The translations under genes and the position numbers were made by a program. A DNA stretch of 64,000 bases, from the NCBI GenBank assembly GCA_036250225.1, contig JAPZLL010000012.1, positions 620,001 to 684,000 on the forward strand. Direction: 5' to 3'. Source of the DNA: Cercophora sp. LCS_1 (lineage: Eukaryota > Ascomycota > Sordariomycetes > Sordariales > Lasiosphaeriaceae). The first letter of the stretch is position 1, and the number at the start of each line of letters is the position of its first letter. The notes under the pieces are model-generated. The model had not been told where the DNA came from. It was given only the letters and a program-made list of their open reading frames with translations, and ran no database searches. This document shows positions 11,481 to 22,068 of the stretch, piece after piece.

Positions 11481-12314
11481 TTAGTCTCGGGCTTCTTCGA
11501 GCCCCAGAGGCGTGGGCTTCTCCTCCTTTTCGCTGTTCTTGATTCCCTTGGCCACGACTCTCTCGACGCCAATGCTCATGTCCTGCGTAGTAGTACCGCC
11601 GTTGCCGCTGGAGGTCTTGATGCCGATGGAGCGTGAGAGGGCAAGGACCTCGCCGAGGCGAGAGAGCGCCTTGAACAACTCGGGTGAAACTGCGGGCCTC
11701 TCTGTGATCGAGAGCGCGACCGGAGTCGAGTCGACGACGTCAACTGCCTTGGGAGTATCACACACGACCTTGTGCAAAACGGAAAGGCTAGGGACCTCGG
11801 TGATCTGCGCGGACATGCGCGGGCCGCTGAAGACGGGGTCGTAGGGAAGATCATAGTCTTCTTTCTCGGTAAAGTCAGGTCCGGCGGGCGGCGCGGGAGG
11901 ATTCGGCACCTGGGGGATCAGTGATGGGGTGGGACTAATGTGAACGATGGAGAGGAATTGAGAGATGAGCGAGAGGCGCTCGCTTTCGGTCGTCTTCGAC
12001 GCGACTGCGGAGTTCATAACGCCTCGCGAGCGCGCGGGGGTGACTTGCTTTGGCGCAGGCGTAGGCGCAGGAGCGCAGCCTGGAGGGTAGGAGATATTCC
12101 AGTTGTTGCTCAGGCGGTTGGGCGTGTAGATCTTGATGTCGTAGACGGTCTCGACGATGTTGCGACTGCGGTTTGCCTGCTGCCTGCGCTTCTCTTCCTT
12201 CCATTTGGCAATGTTTTCGAAGCCCATTGTCAGCTGGCTGAGGTTGCGACGGGGACCTGCTGGTGTGAGACGCGCAGCGCCAGCAAAGGCGGCCCGCGGG
12301 CGGATTGCGAACAT
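11481..12314 (-). CDS. Unrecognised protein with a mitochondrial-type presequence; C terminus uncertain
   Basis: Single frame of 277 residues. The N terminus (MFAIRPRAAFAGAARLTP) is rich in Arg and Ala with no acidic residue for about 30 positions, as in mitochondrial presequences. It is followed by a conserved-looking charged block (GFENIAKWKEEKRRQQANRS) and the segment VETVYDIKIYTPNRLSNNWN. The middle is Pro-rich and probably disordered. The frame stops at 11481 after LGLEEARD. In the +1 frame an open stretch continues from the same place to 11342 with a Lys/Asp repeat and the protein-like ending WKGFRRELPMFLGGG, so the true C terminus may lie there through a frameshift, a sequence error or an intron I could not identify. 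Function is unknown. Confidence 0.6.
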   Translation of the reverse strand: MFAIRPRAAFAGAARLTPAGPRRNLSQLTMGFENIAKWKEEKRRQQANRSRNIVETVYDIKIYTPNRLSNNWNISYPPGCAPAPTPAPKQVTPARSRGVMNSAVASKTTESERLSLISQFLSIVHISPTPSLIPQVPNPPAPPAGPDFTEKEDYDLPYDPVFSGPRMSAQITEVPSLSVLHKVVCDTPKAVDVVDSTPVALSITERPAVSPELFKALSRLGEVLALSRSIGIKTSSGNGGTTTQDMSIGVERVVAKGIKNSEKEEKPTPLGLEEARD

Positions 12315-14962
12315 TTTCGTGATGCTTTGTGGGATGTGGGAAGAAGCTGTTGTGAGTGGAGTGGTTCAAGGAAGGAAATTGTTGGTGGTGGTAAGTTTGG
12401 AAGGAGCAATTCCGGTGGTGGTAAAAAGGAAGAAATTTGGAAGGTGCGTCTTAAAGTTGTTTGGTTCGGTGACTGGTCTGGCCGTATCCCTCGGTCCTCT
12501 GGTGAATCTTGGTCTGCGGACTTGGGATTAAAATTCATGAAGTAAAAAGAAGGTTGGTTTCTTGGGTTTCTTCCTCCACAACACACTTCCCATCTGGCAC
12601 AGCAAGCTTCCACCCATAACCCAGCAGCTTGCCACCTACAGAAGAGCCTTCCCACTAGTAATTGTCAATTTGAGATTCATTTCAGTAATGTGGGAACCTT
12701 GTGACACACCGGCGAGAAAACAACGGTTTCGTGGCCCATCTCCATCTGATGTTGGATCGGCAAATAACTCCTTCCGCGGCAGGAGCAACACCCTGGTGTG
12801 ATACACACCAGTCCAAACTCCGCTTCCTAAAACAACCTTTCAATGCCATCAAGTCGCAGTTTGACACATGACGTCGTGTTAATCTTGATTGAGTATGGCA
12901 TCGCAGAGGGGTCGGTCTCGTCCCATCGCAGGATATGTCGATCGCGGTTGGCCAACGCCGCCCAAGGAAAGAGCACTTGCTCTAGAAACGCGCCGCTCAA
13001 CCTTTCGTTCTGGAATTCTGTAACCGATACTTGCTTCAATGTAACATCTAGCAGACGGAAAATGGCTCGCTCGGCATGTCAAACTCGCGATCATGGCCTT
13101 CGTACCAACACACCATCTTCCGCCGGGTCACCCAGCCCAACCCGGACAAAGGTTTGAACCTAGAAAACAAAACTGAGGGGTGCGAGAGAAAAGCCTAAGC
13201 AACTTCTCACATTAGGAGTTTAAGCAACGCGAGTAGAGGGGGCTTGATAAGGTTGTAGGCACTTCTCAAAGACTTCTGAGAGCTATCTGCGGGCGTCTAG
13301 AACTCTCCTGGACCTGGCCTGCGGGTAACCGGCCTAGCTATGACGTCTACTCACGATACATAACATAGGGTGTCGCTGAAGAAGGCCAGAATGATGGGGG
13401 AGAGTTGAAGCCTGAAGCTCAACCAGACAGAAGGGAACGACAGAGGTTAAATGGTGCGGGCTACAGGGCTAGCCTCCGAAAAATACAACCCAGTGGAACA
13501 TCCCAGGACATTGACAGGTTTATCTGAAGAGGAGTTCCCGAGAACAAACAAGAGGCAGCCGCAAATCACGCTTGTGAAACACTGAGAACTGTGCGGGCGG
13601 GCCAATTTGCCTTGATGCTCAGCAGGCTTGCTCAGCGACGTTATGACTGAACTCGACGAGGACGGCATATATATCTCAATCTATGGCATGAGGAAGACGA
13701 GAAAGAAATGGTTGTGTCGGATCTAGCGGGCGAAGCCGGTCAACCCGACGCCGGCCGAGGGGTGGATCGGTGATGGTTCAAGGTTCAACAAGGCTGGAGC
13801 ATACCGAAGATGCCCACAGGGAGGCTTTTGTTCATAATCTTGATCTGGCCCTAGAAATCGGTGCAAAATCCACTTTCTTCTTCGAGGGGGACAGACCAGA
13901 ATCACCACACGTGTCACAGGGTAGACATCGACTGGACCGCTTGACGTTGACGACGCATCACAGACCGCTCGACTTGCACAATCATCCGGAAGTGGATCCA
14001 TCCGGAAGTGGATCGAGGACGAACCGGTGGCTTAACAGCTGATACTCCTCGGCAAACGACGCCTCTGAGAAGATATCCAATTCGACAAGGACCTGATCGA
14101 AGACGGGTGGATCGCGACGGGAGGAGCCACGGCCAGGCAGTTCTAGATCGAGAATCGATCGACGCGGAATCGACTCCCCCGCAAACTGTTGCTTCACTGC
14201 CGCCTGGGCACGAGGATTACGACCGAACGGGCCTAGTGCCAGAGACAAGCCGCGTGAACGAGGGATTGCACGGGCCAAGACAATCCCAGGCCTCCCATCA
14301 CCCCTGTCCGGACCGCTGCTGCAGTCCCAGTGACGTCGTTGCGACAGGTTTGACGCTGAAGCATTGATGGTTGAAGGGGACCTGTAGATTCAGGGCCGTT
14401 GGGAAAACGCTGAATTGTCGAGCAAGTGGTGTCTGGGAAACGTGTGTTCCTTGTAACCCCACATCGGACCCGCGATCCGCGATTTGTCCGTCCAGCACAG
14501 CCCTGCGGTTGGGTCTTGACCACACAATGGGAGACGCTCTTCAACACCTGTCGCACAATAGGTAGGCAACAAGCGCGGTTTAGCGGGCTGCGGGGTTCGT
14601 CATCTGCAAATACACCCAACTGCTTTGTCCCCCGTCGCACTTTTTCCTCTCCGCAACTCCGCAAAGACAAGCCAGACGAAGCCCGCGCTTCTTTGCGATT
14701 TTACTTCCAGCGTCACTGTTACTTGACGATTTGTGTCCCACCTCACCCAACCGGAGCTGAACCCGACCCTAGGAACCGTCCACCCTTAAGCGCCAAGTCC
14801 CGCGAAAACGTCGCCGATCTGACGAACCGACGAAGCCGCCGAGTGTCCAACGAAAGTCCCGTTTCTCTTCTCTCCTCCCAATCGTCAATCCAACCGAAAG
14901 ACAAGTTCCCAACCCCACCGAACTCCACCTCCAAATCGCCGGTCGAAGCGGTTCGACGCAAG
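12315..14962. other. Long intergenic region with a short tandem repeat
   Basis: About 2.6 kb between divergent genes. I find no frame with family resemblance, although the frame leading into the next gene is open from about 14426. A perfect 16-bp tandem duplication (unit CATCCGGAAGTGGATC) lies at 13983-14014. Confidence 0.5.
13983..14014. repeat. Two-copy 16-bp tandem repeat
   Basis: The unit CATCCGGAAGTGGATC occurs twice head to tail without mismatch, at 13983-13998 and 13999-14014, in non-coding sequence. Confidence 0.85.
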
Positions 14963-16184
14963 ATGCCATTCCGGCAGCGTGTTGCAAGGCACTTCGGGGA
15001 CACGGTGAGCAAACCCCAATTCTCTTGAGCAACCCGGGAAGGCGGTCGGTGGTTTAGTTTCGTGCCGCCGAAAGTTGCGAGGGCCGTAGAACGTGCTGGG
15101 AAGTCAGCTCGATCGCGGGGCGCCAGCCCATGGCCGGCGACGCCCTTTTTGCTTCCGCGCGAAAGACTGCTCCCCTGTTTCTTTGGCTTCAAATGGGCAG
15201 GTTGGGAATGGCCCGGGTGCTGGGCAATACATAACGAAGCCTCGCTAACAATTGCACAGTTGTCACCCAATTCACCATACCTGTCATGTACGTTCTATCA
15301 CTTACCACCCAGCCTTGGCCTTGACTGACGCTTTCTTGCAGATTTTGACATTCTCCGTAAGCAGTGATCCTTCCTGGCAGCTTATTCAACTACCTAACAA
15401 GCTCTAGTAACTGTCGACGATATCAAGTCTTTGAAGAATGATTGGCTCACAGATAACGTAAGGGCACACCTCCTACACCTCTCTATGCACCAAACGCTGA
15501 CAGTTGACAGAACATTGCCTTCTGGGAAGAGTACGCCTCAGTTCCCGCGACACCGTCCTGAAAGAATGGAACTGACTGTTGAACAGATGGCTCGAGCGCG
15601 AAGTCTTGCCGAAGTACCCACAAGCTCGCATCGTCCTTCTTCGTCCGAGCATGACGTTCCTCTTGATGCAGTCGATGGACGTCAAAGGAATTGGAAGCGC
15701 ACTTCCAAACTTCCAAAAGGTCACGCACATCTTTCTCCCAGTCAACGACAGCCGAGACCGCGAGCGCGCCGACGGAGGTTCCCACTGGTCCCTACTTCTT
15801 GTTTCGGTAATCGACGGAGTAGCGTTTCACTACGACTCTCTCGGCGGCGCCAACTTCTTCGAGGCACAAAAGTGCGCAGATCGACTCGGGAAAGTGTTGG
15901 GGATGCCGTTGCGATTCCACCAGATGGAGGACTGCCCACAACAAGAGAACAGCAGCGACTGCGGGGTGTTCGTTTGCATCCTCATGCGGCACCTTCTCAT
16001 CAAGCGTTTGCTCAACGCAAACGCTAATGAGAAGGTGTCCATGTCGATGGCAAACAAGATGATCGACAGCCACGGGGGCAGAAAAGAAATGTTGAAGATA
16101 ATTGAGTCGTTGAGGAAAGAGGGGGAGCGGCGACGGAGCGCCAGCCCGTTTGCATCCTCGCACACGCCGCCACGCATCGAGTGA
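14963..16184 (+). CDS. den1: NEDD8/SUMO-type deconjugating protease (C48 family, DEN1/SENP8-like)
   Basis: Cysteine protease that trims or removes ubiquitin-like proteins; the compact form without a long N-terminal domain resembles NEDD8-specific DEN1/SENP8. Six exons are supported by frame and homology: 14963-15004, 15260-15287, 15342-15356, 15408-15457, 15511-15530 and 15587-16184, giving 250 residues. The intron-crossing segment reads PYLSYFDILLTVDDIKSLKN and then TDNNIAFWEEWLEREVLPKY, matching the family core. Catalytic residues are visible: His118 in GGSHWS, Asp135 in HYDS, Gln171 in CPQQEN and Cys177 in SSDCGVF. Exons of 15, 20 and 28 nt are exceptionally small. The start at 14963 gives a short basic leader, but the frame is open back to 14426, so a longer disordered N terminus is possible. 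Confidence 0.88.
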
Positions 16185-17279
16185 GCGGCGTGTGCGAGGA
16201 TGCGCGGGTCGAGTGGAGGGGACCGAGGCGGTGAAAAGAGGAAGGACAGGGCCGGAGGCCCAGGAGTATGTAGGGGGTTGCGGCGTAATGTGAAGGAGGT
16301 GGGGGCCGGTCCTCCCGTGTTCGTCCGGACTGGCTACATGTTGCGTCACTGGTGGTGTGTTGTGTGGATGGTCAAGTATCAAATGCTTGGCTGAGTGGGC
16401 GTGCTATGTTGGTGTTGCCCTACGAGTTTGCAATGCTTCCGTGCGCAAAACCGCAGGGTGCGGGATTCCTGGCTAGGCTGGTGCTATTGGGGAAGTTGGA
16501 TTCGCCGGACCGTCGACGAAGTCCATCCGACACTGCGAGCCCGACGATTGAATAGACAAGGGAGCGACCTCTTCCACGGTATTCCGGTTAACGGCCATCA
16601 CACATTTCACATATGGATTCCGTCAACACGACCGCCGCCGATTGAGCCTCGTCTACACCACGAACAGAGTCAATGAGCCAAACACGGCGAGGGGCTCTTC
16701 CGCCTATTATCTTGACAAGGATCGGGGCTAAACACTCGAGTGACCGGGAAGGGACGCGTACGACTTCTAGATGCGACCAATGAGACGGATTCAAGGCGTT
16801 TATGGGGATTGGGTAGAGAGAGGACTGTATTCAATGGAAGAAAGCAAGATGTATGGATTGGGTCCGGGGTAGAAATCGGAGACCTCAGGGGCGGCAGAAG
16901 AAGGCGTTTTTATGTGGCCATTGCGGGATTTGCGATGTTTTTTTTTAAAAAGACTCGATTATGTGCGGCAGGGCGTCGGGACCGAACAAGTACCCCTTTA
17001 TATTTCGCAATAAATGCTGTTGTTGCTAACTTTGACAAGTTGATCCTGAATCTTGTAGACATGAATGCTGTATTGTCTAATAATCACGACCTCGGATACA
17101 TGGGTAATTTCGTTGCGTATTGTGTGTCTAGAAACGGTGCTGTGGTTCCCGTTTGCTGCGCCCAGAAGCGTTCAGCGTTGTCTGATGTGAGATTTCCCAT
17201 TCATTACGACGGACACATATCAGTGGTATCTCAAACGGTTCATCGCACACACCTCAGGGCGTTTCAATGATCATCAAAT
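16185..17279. other. Convergent intergenic region
   Basis: About 1.1 kb between the protease gene (+) and SLX9 (-). A T/A run at about 16937-16949 is the only compositional feature. No gene is recognised. Confidence 0.5.
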
Positions 17280-17957
17280 TCATGGCTTCTTCAAGAACGC
17301 CGGATTCTGCTCCATCGTAGCAGATATAAACCCTCTCAACGCCGCCCACCGATTCGATGTAGCCGCCGGGGGTTGTGTCTCAGCCTCCATCTTCTCGTCC
17401 CCATCAACCGCCGCCGTCTCCTTCTCTTTCCCCTCATTCCCCTCCGGCAAAGAAGCCAACTGTGCCAAACTCCGCCCGAACCTTTCCATCTCGCCCTTGA
17501 CCACCCTCTCCTTCCTCTTGAGCGCCCCCGGCCTCGACTTGAGACTCTTGTGCCTGATCTTTCCCTGCGCAGCCTGCGCCTCGTCCATGCTGCCCGACTG
17601 CTTCATCTCGTCGGCGATATCGTCCAGCGCATCGCCCAGCGACTCGAGCGTGGCGACGAGCTTCTTGTTCGGTCGTCGTCGCTTCTTGGTCGTGTTCTTT
17701 TCGGATGCTTTGGCGATGCGCGACACGAAGGCGCTGTGTTTGATTATGCGCTTGTCGCGCTTGCTGTTGAGGAAGCCATCTTCCAGGACCGCTTCGGGGC
17801 GGAAAGTTTTGGGTTGGATGGGACCTGTTGCGGAGAGGCGGGCGCGGACTTTTTGGCGCGCTGTTTGGCGTTTGCCTGATGAGGGAGCTACTGGGGCCTG
17901 GTGGTAGTCAGGTTAGTATCGATTGGGGTGCGAGCCTATGGGGGGCAATTGTACCAT
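17280..17957 (-). CDS. slx9: Ribosome biogenesis protein SLX9
   Basis: Nucleolar factor associated with pre-40S particles and ITS1 processing in yeast. The coding sequence is the bare ATG at 17955-17957, then a 57-nt intron (17898-17954: GTACAA donor, perfect TACTAAC branch site, CACCAG acceptor), then exon 17280-17897, giving 206 residues. The joined N terminus MAPVAPSSGKRQTA followed by a basic stretch fits the usual start of fungal SLX9. Diagnostic blocks are GFLNSKRDKRIIKHSAF and RIAKASEKNTTKKRRRPNKK, the Leu-rich ATLESLGDALDDIADEM helix and the C-terminal NRWAALRGFI segment. The product is very basic, as expected for a pre-ribosomal protein. It shares a 402-bp divergent upstream region with UBA4. 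Confidence 0.87.
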
Positions 17958-18359
17958 TATGTATGTTTTGTGTGATGGAGGTGAACTGCCTGCTGCGGGA
18001 GACGAGGTGGTGGTGGTGGACTGTAACTTTTTAGCGGGGCTCTTGATCGCCTGGCATGGGGCAGAATTGTCTCACCGCCTGGAGCTTGTGACGCTGCCAA
18101 GACTGTTTGGGGTTCAGGGCGGGGAGGGGGGGTTTTTTGGCAGGGTTGGCCCTTTCAGCCCTACGAGATGGAGGGGTTCCGCTTCGGGGGCATACTTCGG
18201 ATTGCACGGAATCGGGCGAGCTCCGGGGTGACGATCCTCTGGAATATTTCTAGAGGGGAGACCGAGTATATCTGGGATTGCTTATACTTGGCTCTATTTT
18301 GACATTGGAAAGCTTCTTGTCACAAACTCTGCCCCGCATTCGACGAGATCTTTGTGGGA
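17958..18359. other. Divergent promoter between slx9 and uba4
   Basis: 402 bases separate the two start codons, so both promoters must lie here. A G-rich stretch sits at about 18119-18140. No other feature is evident. Confidence 0.5.
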
Positions 18360-19830
18360 ATGCAGCCACCATCTCCTCCATCCCCGTCAGGGGTAAATGG
18401 TACGGAAAATGCCGACAGTAAACCACAGGATGGGCTCAACAGTAGCAATACTCACAATAGGCGGCTCACTGACGATGAGTTTGAGCGGTACTCGCGCCAG
18501 ATGATCGTCCCTGGCATGGGGAAGCAGGGCGAGTTCCCGAGTTTCCACAGTCGATTTTCGTCGTGGCTGACTTGCAGAAACAGGTCAATTAAATCTCATA
18601 AATTCGCGTGTCTTGATCATCGGCGCCGGCGGTCTTGGCTGCCCTGCTGCTCAGTACATTGCAGGCGCAGGCGTCGGCACCATTGGCATTATCGATGGCG
18701 ATGTCGTCGAACCATCAAACCTCCACCGCCAAGTCGGCCACGCAACCTCCCGACTGGGAATGAAGAAGGTCGACAGTCTCATCACCCACCTCAGGGACCT
18801 CAACCCCCTCCCCACCTACGTCCCTTACACCTTTCACCTCACACCTCAAAACGCCGCCGATACCATCTCCCAGTACGACCTCGTGGTGGACTGCACAGAC
18901 AACCCAGCAACACGCTACCTCATCTCGGACATCTGCGTCCTCCATTGCAAGCCCCTCGTCTCAGCAGCGTCTGTCCAAAAATCAGGCCAGCTCATCGTCC
19001 TCAACTGCCCACCCGCACCCCAAGGCCTCGTAGACGGCAACTACCCGCCCTGCTACCGCTGCTGTTTCCGCAAGCCACCACCGCCAAGCTCCATGATATC
19101 CTGCGGCGAAGCCGGAATCATGGGCCCCGTGGTCGGCATGATGGGCGTAGCCCAAGCAGGCGAAGCCATCAAGGTCCTCGCCTCGCAACTACACATTCCA
19201 CGCCCAGGCTCAACACCATCCGAAACCAAAACCCATCAACCGACACTGCTCATCTACTCATACGACCTCGATAACATAGTCGGGCCTTACGCATTCCGAG
19301 CAGTCAAGATGACCGGTCGACGGAAAAACTGTTTTGCCTGTGGTGAAAACTCAACCCTCACTTTGGAGGGGATAAAATCCGGGACGCCGAACTATGAACA
19401 GTTCTGCAGTATGCCCACGGCGACTCACAACCTTCCGCCGGAGGATCGGATCACAGCGGCTGCGTATCACGAGGCGAAGAGCAAGGGGGAGCTTCCGGGG
19501 CATATTCTGATTGATACTAGAGAAAAGGAGCATTTCTCCTTTGGGAGTATCGAGGGGGCTGTCAACGTGCCGTTTGGGCGACTTCTTATGTCTGCTGCGG
19601 CTATTAAGCGCGAAGGAGGGCCGGGGGAAAAGATACTACCCGAGGGAACGAGCGCTTCGGAGGAGACGCCGATCTTTGTGGTTTGTCGGAGGGGATTGGA
19701 TTCGCAGGAGGTGGTTGAGAAGCTCAAGGAGTTGGGGGTTGATTACGGTGGCAAGAGAAGAATTATGGATATTGTAGGTGGGATGAAAGCGTGGAGGGAT
19801 GAAGTAGATCCGAGCTTTCCATTCGTATAG
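18360..19830 (+). CDS. uba4: Adenylyltransferase and sulfurtransferase UBA4/MOCS3
   Basis: Two-domain cytosolic enzyme that adenylates and thiolates the C terminus of URM1, and in fungi that make molybdopterin also the small molybdopterin synthase subunit. It therefore serves tRNA 2-thiolation, urmylation and Moco synthesis. Exons 18360-18528 and 18584-19830 give 471 residues. Frame and homology (GMGKQG then QLNLINSRVLIIGAGG) require a GC-AG intron with donor GCGAGT and acceptor ACAG. The E1-like domain shows the ATP loop GAGGLG (70-75), catalytic Cys230 in SCGEAGIMGP, and Zn-binding cysteine pairs CYRC (213/216) and CFAC (306/309). The C-terminal rhodanese domain carries active-site Cys424 in VVCRRGLDS. 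The start is the first ATG, preceding a disordered tail. Confidence 0.93.
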
Positions 19831-20146
19831 TGGAGTTTGGAAATGTGATGATATCCTACAGCACTTATTTTGCAATGGAGGGTAAGCTTTTGGATCAAAA
19901 ATACGCAGGGCAAGGGGAGACTGTTCATTAGTCGTCCTAATCCCACCGCTATGATACAATGGAGAGAGAGAGAGAGAGTCCTATAACACCATGACAATAA
20001 AACATAATGAGCTGTGGTTTCAATTCACAAAACAACACGAATCCCACCTAAGGAGCTCGTGTGTCCTTCCATTCCGTCCCGCATCATCCCCACAGCGGTT
20101 TGGCCAACCGCCTTTATCAAGACACTTCCCACCCAAACCGTTTTAT
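19831..20146. other. Convergent spacer with a (GA)n microsatellite
   Basis: 315 bases between the stop codons of uba4 and pam17. A 17-nt GA microsatellite runs from 19962 to 19978. No gene is seen. Confidence 0.6.
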
Positions 20147-20991
20147 TTATTGGATAAACGGCGTGCTTCGCTTTTTGATATAAGCCCTCTGGTCCTTCAA
20201 CCACTGTCGATAGCCAGCCACACTTGAAATCTTTTCACCGTAAAAATCGGGCACTTTTACATCTCGTCAGCATTCTATATTCTCTCCAATTTCAGAAAGG
20301 ACAACAAAAACTCACCCGGATTGTTCATCGAGCTGCTAGTCGGATCGACACGATGCTTCTTGATGCGCGCAAAGAATTGGCCCTCCTTGACCGCCATCTG
20401 TTCCTTGTACTTGCGCTTGAACACATTGAACACGGCCGTGCCAATGACCGGCCCGACCAGCCAGCCCAGCGCCGAAAAGCTAAACGTCATCAAGCCCAAC
20501 GCCACAAACGGATCCAGCGGGAGCTTGCCGACCAGGCTCTCAGCCGCCCCCGTGCTCAGAAACGTCGCGCCTCCCACGCCGCCGGATAGCGCTCCCACTA
20601 CACTAAAGACCTGCTGCAGTCGTCGGCGCGTCTTGCGCAGTTGGAAGAATGTGTTCCAATCCAGCAGCGCTTGGCCTGGGTGAGCGGCCACCTGGGCGGC
20701 TGCTGCTGCCATGGCTGCGTCGGCGTCGGTTTGGGCATCGCTGCGTGTGGTGGAAGCGTGGCGACACTGGACTTGGAGGGTTGAGATGATGATAGGCTTG
20801 CCTGTGGCAGCGGAGAGGGGCCTGGTGTGAAGGCAGCGTCGGCTCGTGACAGTGGCAACAGGCTTGGAGAGCGGGCGGGGGACGAGACTCGGTGAGGAGG
20901 AGGTGCATACGGCGCCGCTGCGGAGGAGGATGGTGACGGGGCGGGCGACGCCGTTGGTGCGGAGCACATTTGTCGCTGTTGAGGTCAACAT
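20147..20991 (-). CDS. pam17: Presequence translocase-associated motor subunit PAM17, mitochondrial
   Basis: Inner-membrane protein that organises the PAM import motor at TIM23. Exons 20316-20991 and 20147-20253 are joined across a 62-nt GTGAGT...AAAAG intron, giving 260 residues. The N-terminal ~100 residues form a Ser/Arg-rich mitochondrial presequence. The family core follows: LDWNTFFQLRKTRRRLQQVF, a first membrane segment (VFSVVGALSGGVGGATFLS), a second (FVALGLMTFSFSALGWLVG), and the conserved matrix-side tail QFFARIKKHRVDP then VPDFYGEKISSVAGYRQWLK, which bridges the intron. The start at 20991 is the ATG beginning a normal-length presequence; the open frame upstream is not expected to be translated. 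Confidence 0.93.
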
Positions 20992-22068
20992 CGTGTATGT
21001 GGCCAGCTGCTCTTTTCGTTCGAGATTGGTGGCTCGGTTCGTCTTGCGTATGCGTAAAGGTTCGATTGCGAGGAGAGAATCGATACTATAAAGGTATTGA
21101 GAGTGAGTGGAGTTGGGGTTGTCGTGGTTCACCAACGTCAAGCTGCTTGTCTTCGACCAGCGCTGGATGATGAAAGGTCCAGCTCCCAGAGCTCCAGGAT
21201 TTTGCGAGTCGTTGCCCGCTAACGCTAAGCGCCTTCCCGCTCGGTTATCTGGGTGGAGTGTGGGGTGTTTAGCGCGGTAAGCGAGCTTGCGACAAGAAAC
21301 GATTTGGGGCAGCTCTGCGCCGCCGTTTGTCGCGAAGAAACACAGCAATCCCGGGTTGTAAAAATGGCCCAAAAAAAAAAATCGTGGATGGATCGCGCGT
21401 TCCCGCAATTTTCATTTCGAGACTGATGTCTTTTGAAAGGACTCTAGAAGACAAAATCATATGGATTTAGTTATAGCTACTTATTTTAGCAGCTGTTCAA
21501 AGTAATACTTGTCTTTTTACTAAAATTTCAACACTAAATAATACTGTAACATCTAAGTATTCTGCGATAAAAGTTTTAGAATAATTTTTTTTAAAAAAAA
21601 AAAAATTTTATGAAGTTTTTATATTGTATTATTTTAAGTTGTTTATTAAATATGGTCAAAAACGCGTGGAGTAAACCTACTGGTATTTTTATCCCGAGGA
21701 TAGAGAACTAGTATTAATAGTGGGGTGCTGTCCTGGGTTTTCCCGGCTTTTTGCGGTTCGCCAACAGCCTGGAATTTGCGGTCTGGGCTCGAGCTCCGAC
21801 CTCAACCTTACCTCCCACGTTGCGCTCAGGAACGGCGACAGGCCGCCTTGCGGTCAAACAGACGAGCGCCAGCTCTGGCTGTTTCCTTTTTTTCGATCTG
21901 ACTTTTAAGGATTTTTTTCTTCCTCGGGCAAGCGCATATTCGACCAACAACGAGCGCCTTATCTCCAAAAACGCGTCGCGCGCAGGCGCATTCTGACGTG
22001 CCACTTGCGGTGCCGTCCACGCGCGCCATTCCACCCAGGCATATCTCTGCTCACAAATCCCTTGCAAC
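20992..22068. other. Divergent intergenic region with an AT-rich island
   Basis: About 1.1 kb upstream of both pam17 and the chromodomain gene. Positions ~21461-21720 are strikingly AT-rich against GC-rich flanks, with an uninterrupted T8/A13 stretch near 21585-21605. No gene is recognised. Confidence 0.6.
21461..21720. other. AT-rich island
   Basis: About 260 bases of very high A+T content rich in TA, TTA and ATA steps, abruptly bounded by ordinary GC-rich sequence. It may be the remnant of a short repeat mutated by RIP, or an AT-rich promoter or matrix-attachment element. No coding potential. Confidence 0.6.

Noticed and set aside
13350..13460. Dispersed 5S rRNA gene, suggested by a short CATAGGGTGT match
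   Set aside because: The similarity ends after about ten bases, and the internal control region and the rest of the 5S sequence are absent.
15792..16382. 196-codon open frame on the minus strand
   Set aside because: Overlaps the catalytic exon of the DEN1-like protease on the opposite strand and has no family resemblance.
18529..18583. Frameshift in UBA4
   Set aside because: The apparent change of frame is explained by a short GC-AG intron with branch site and acceptor.
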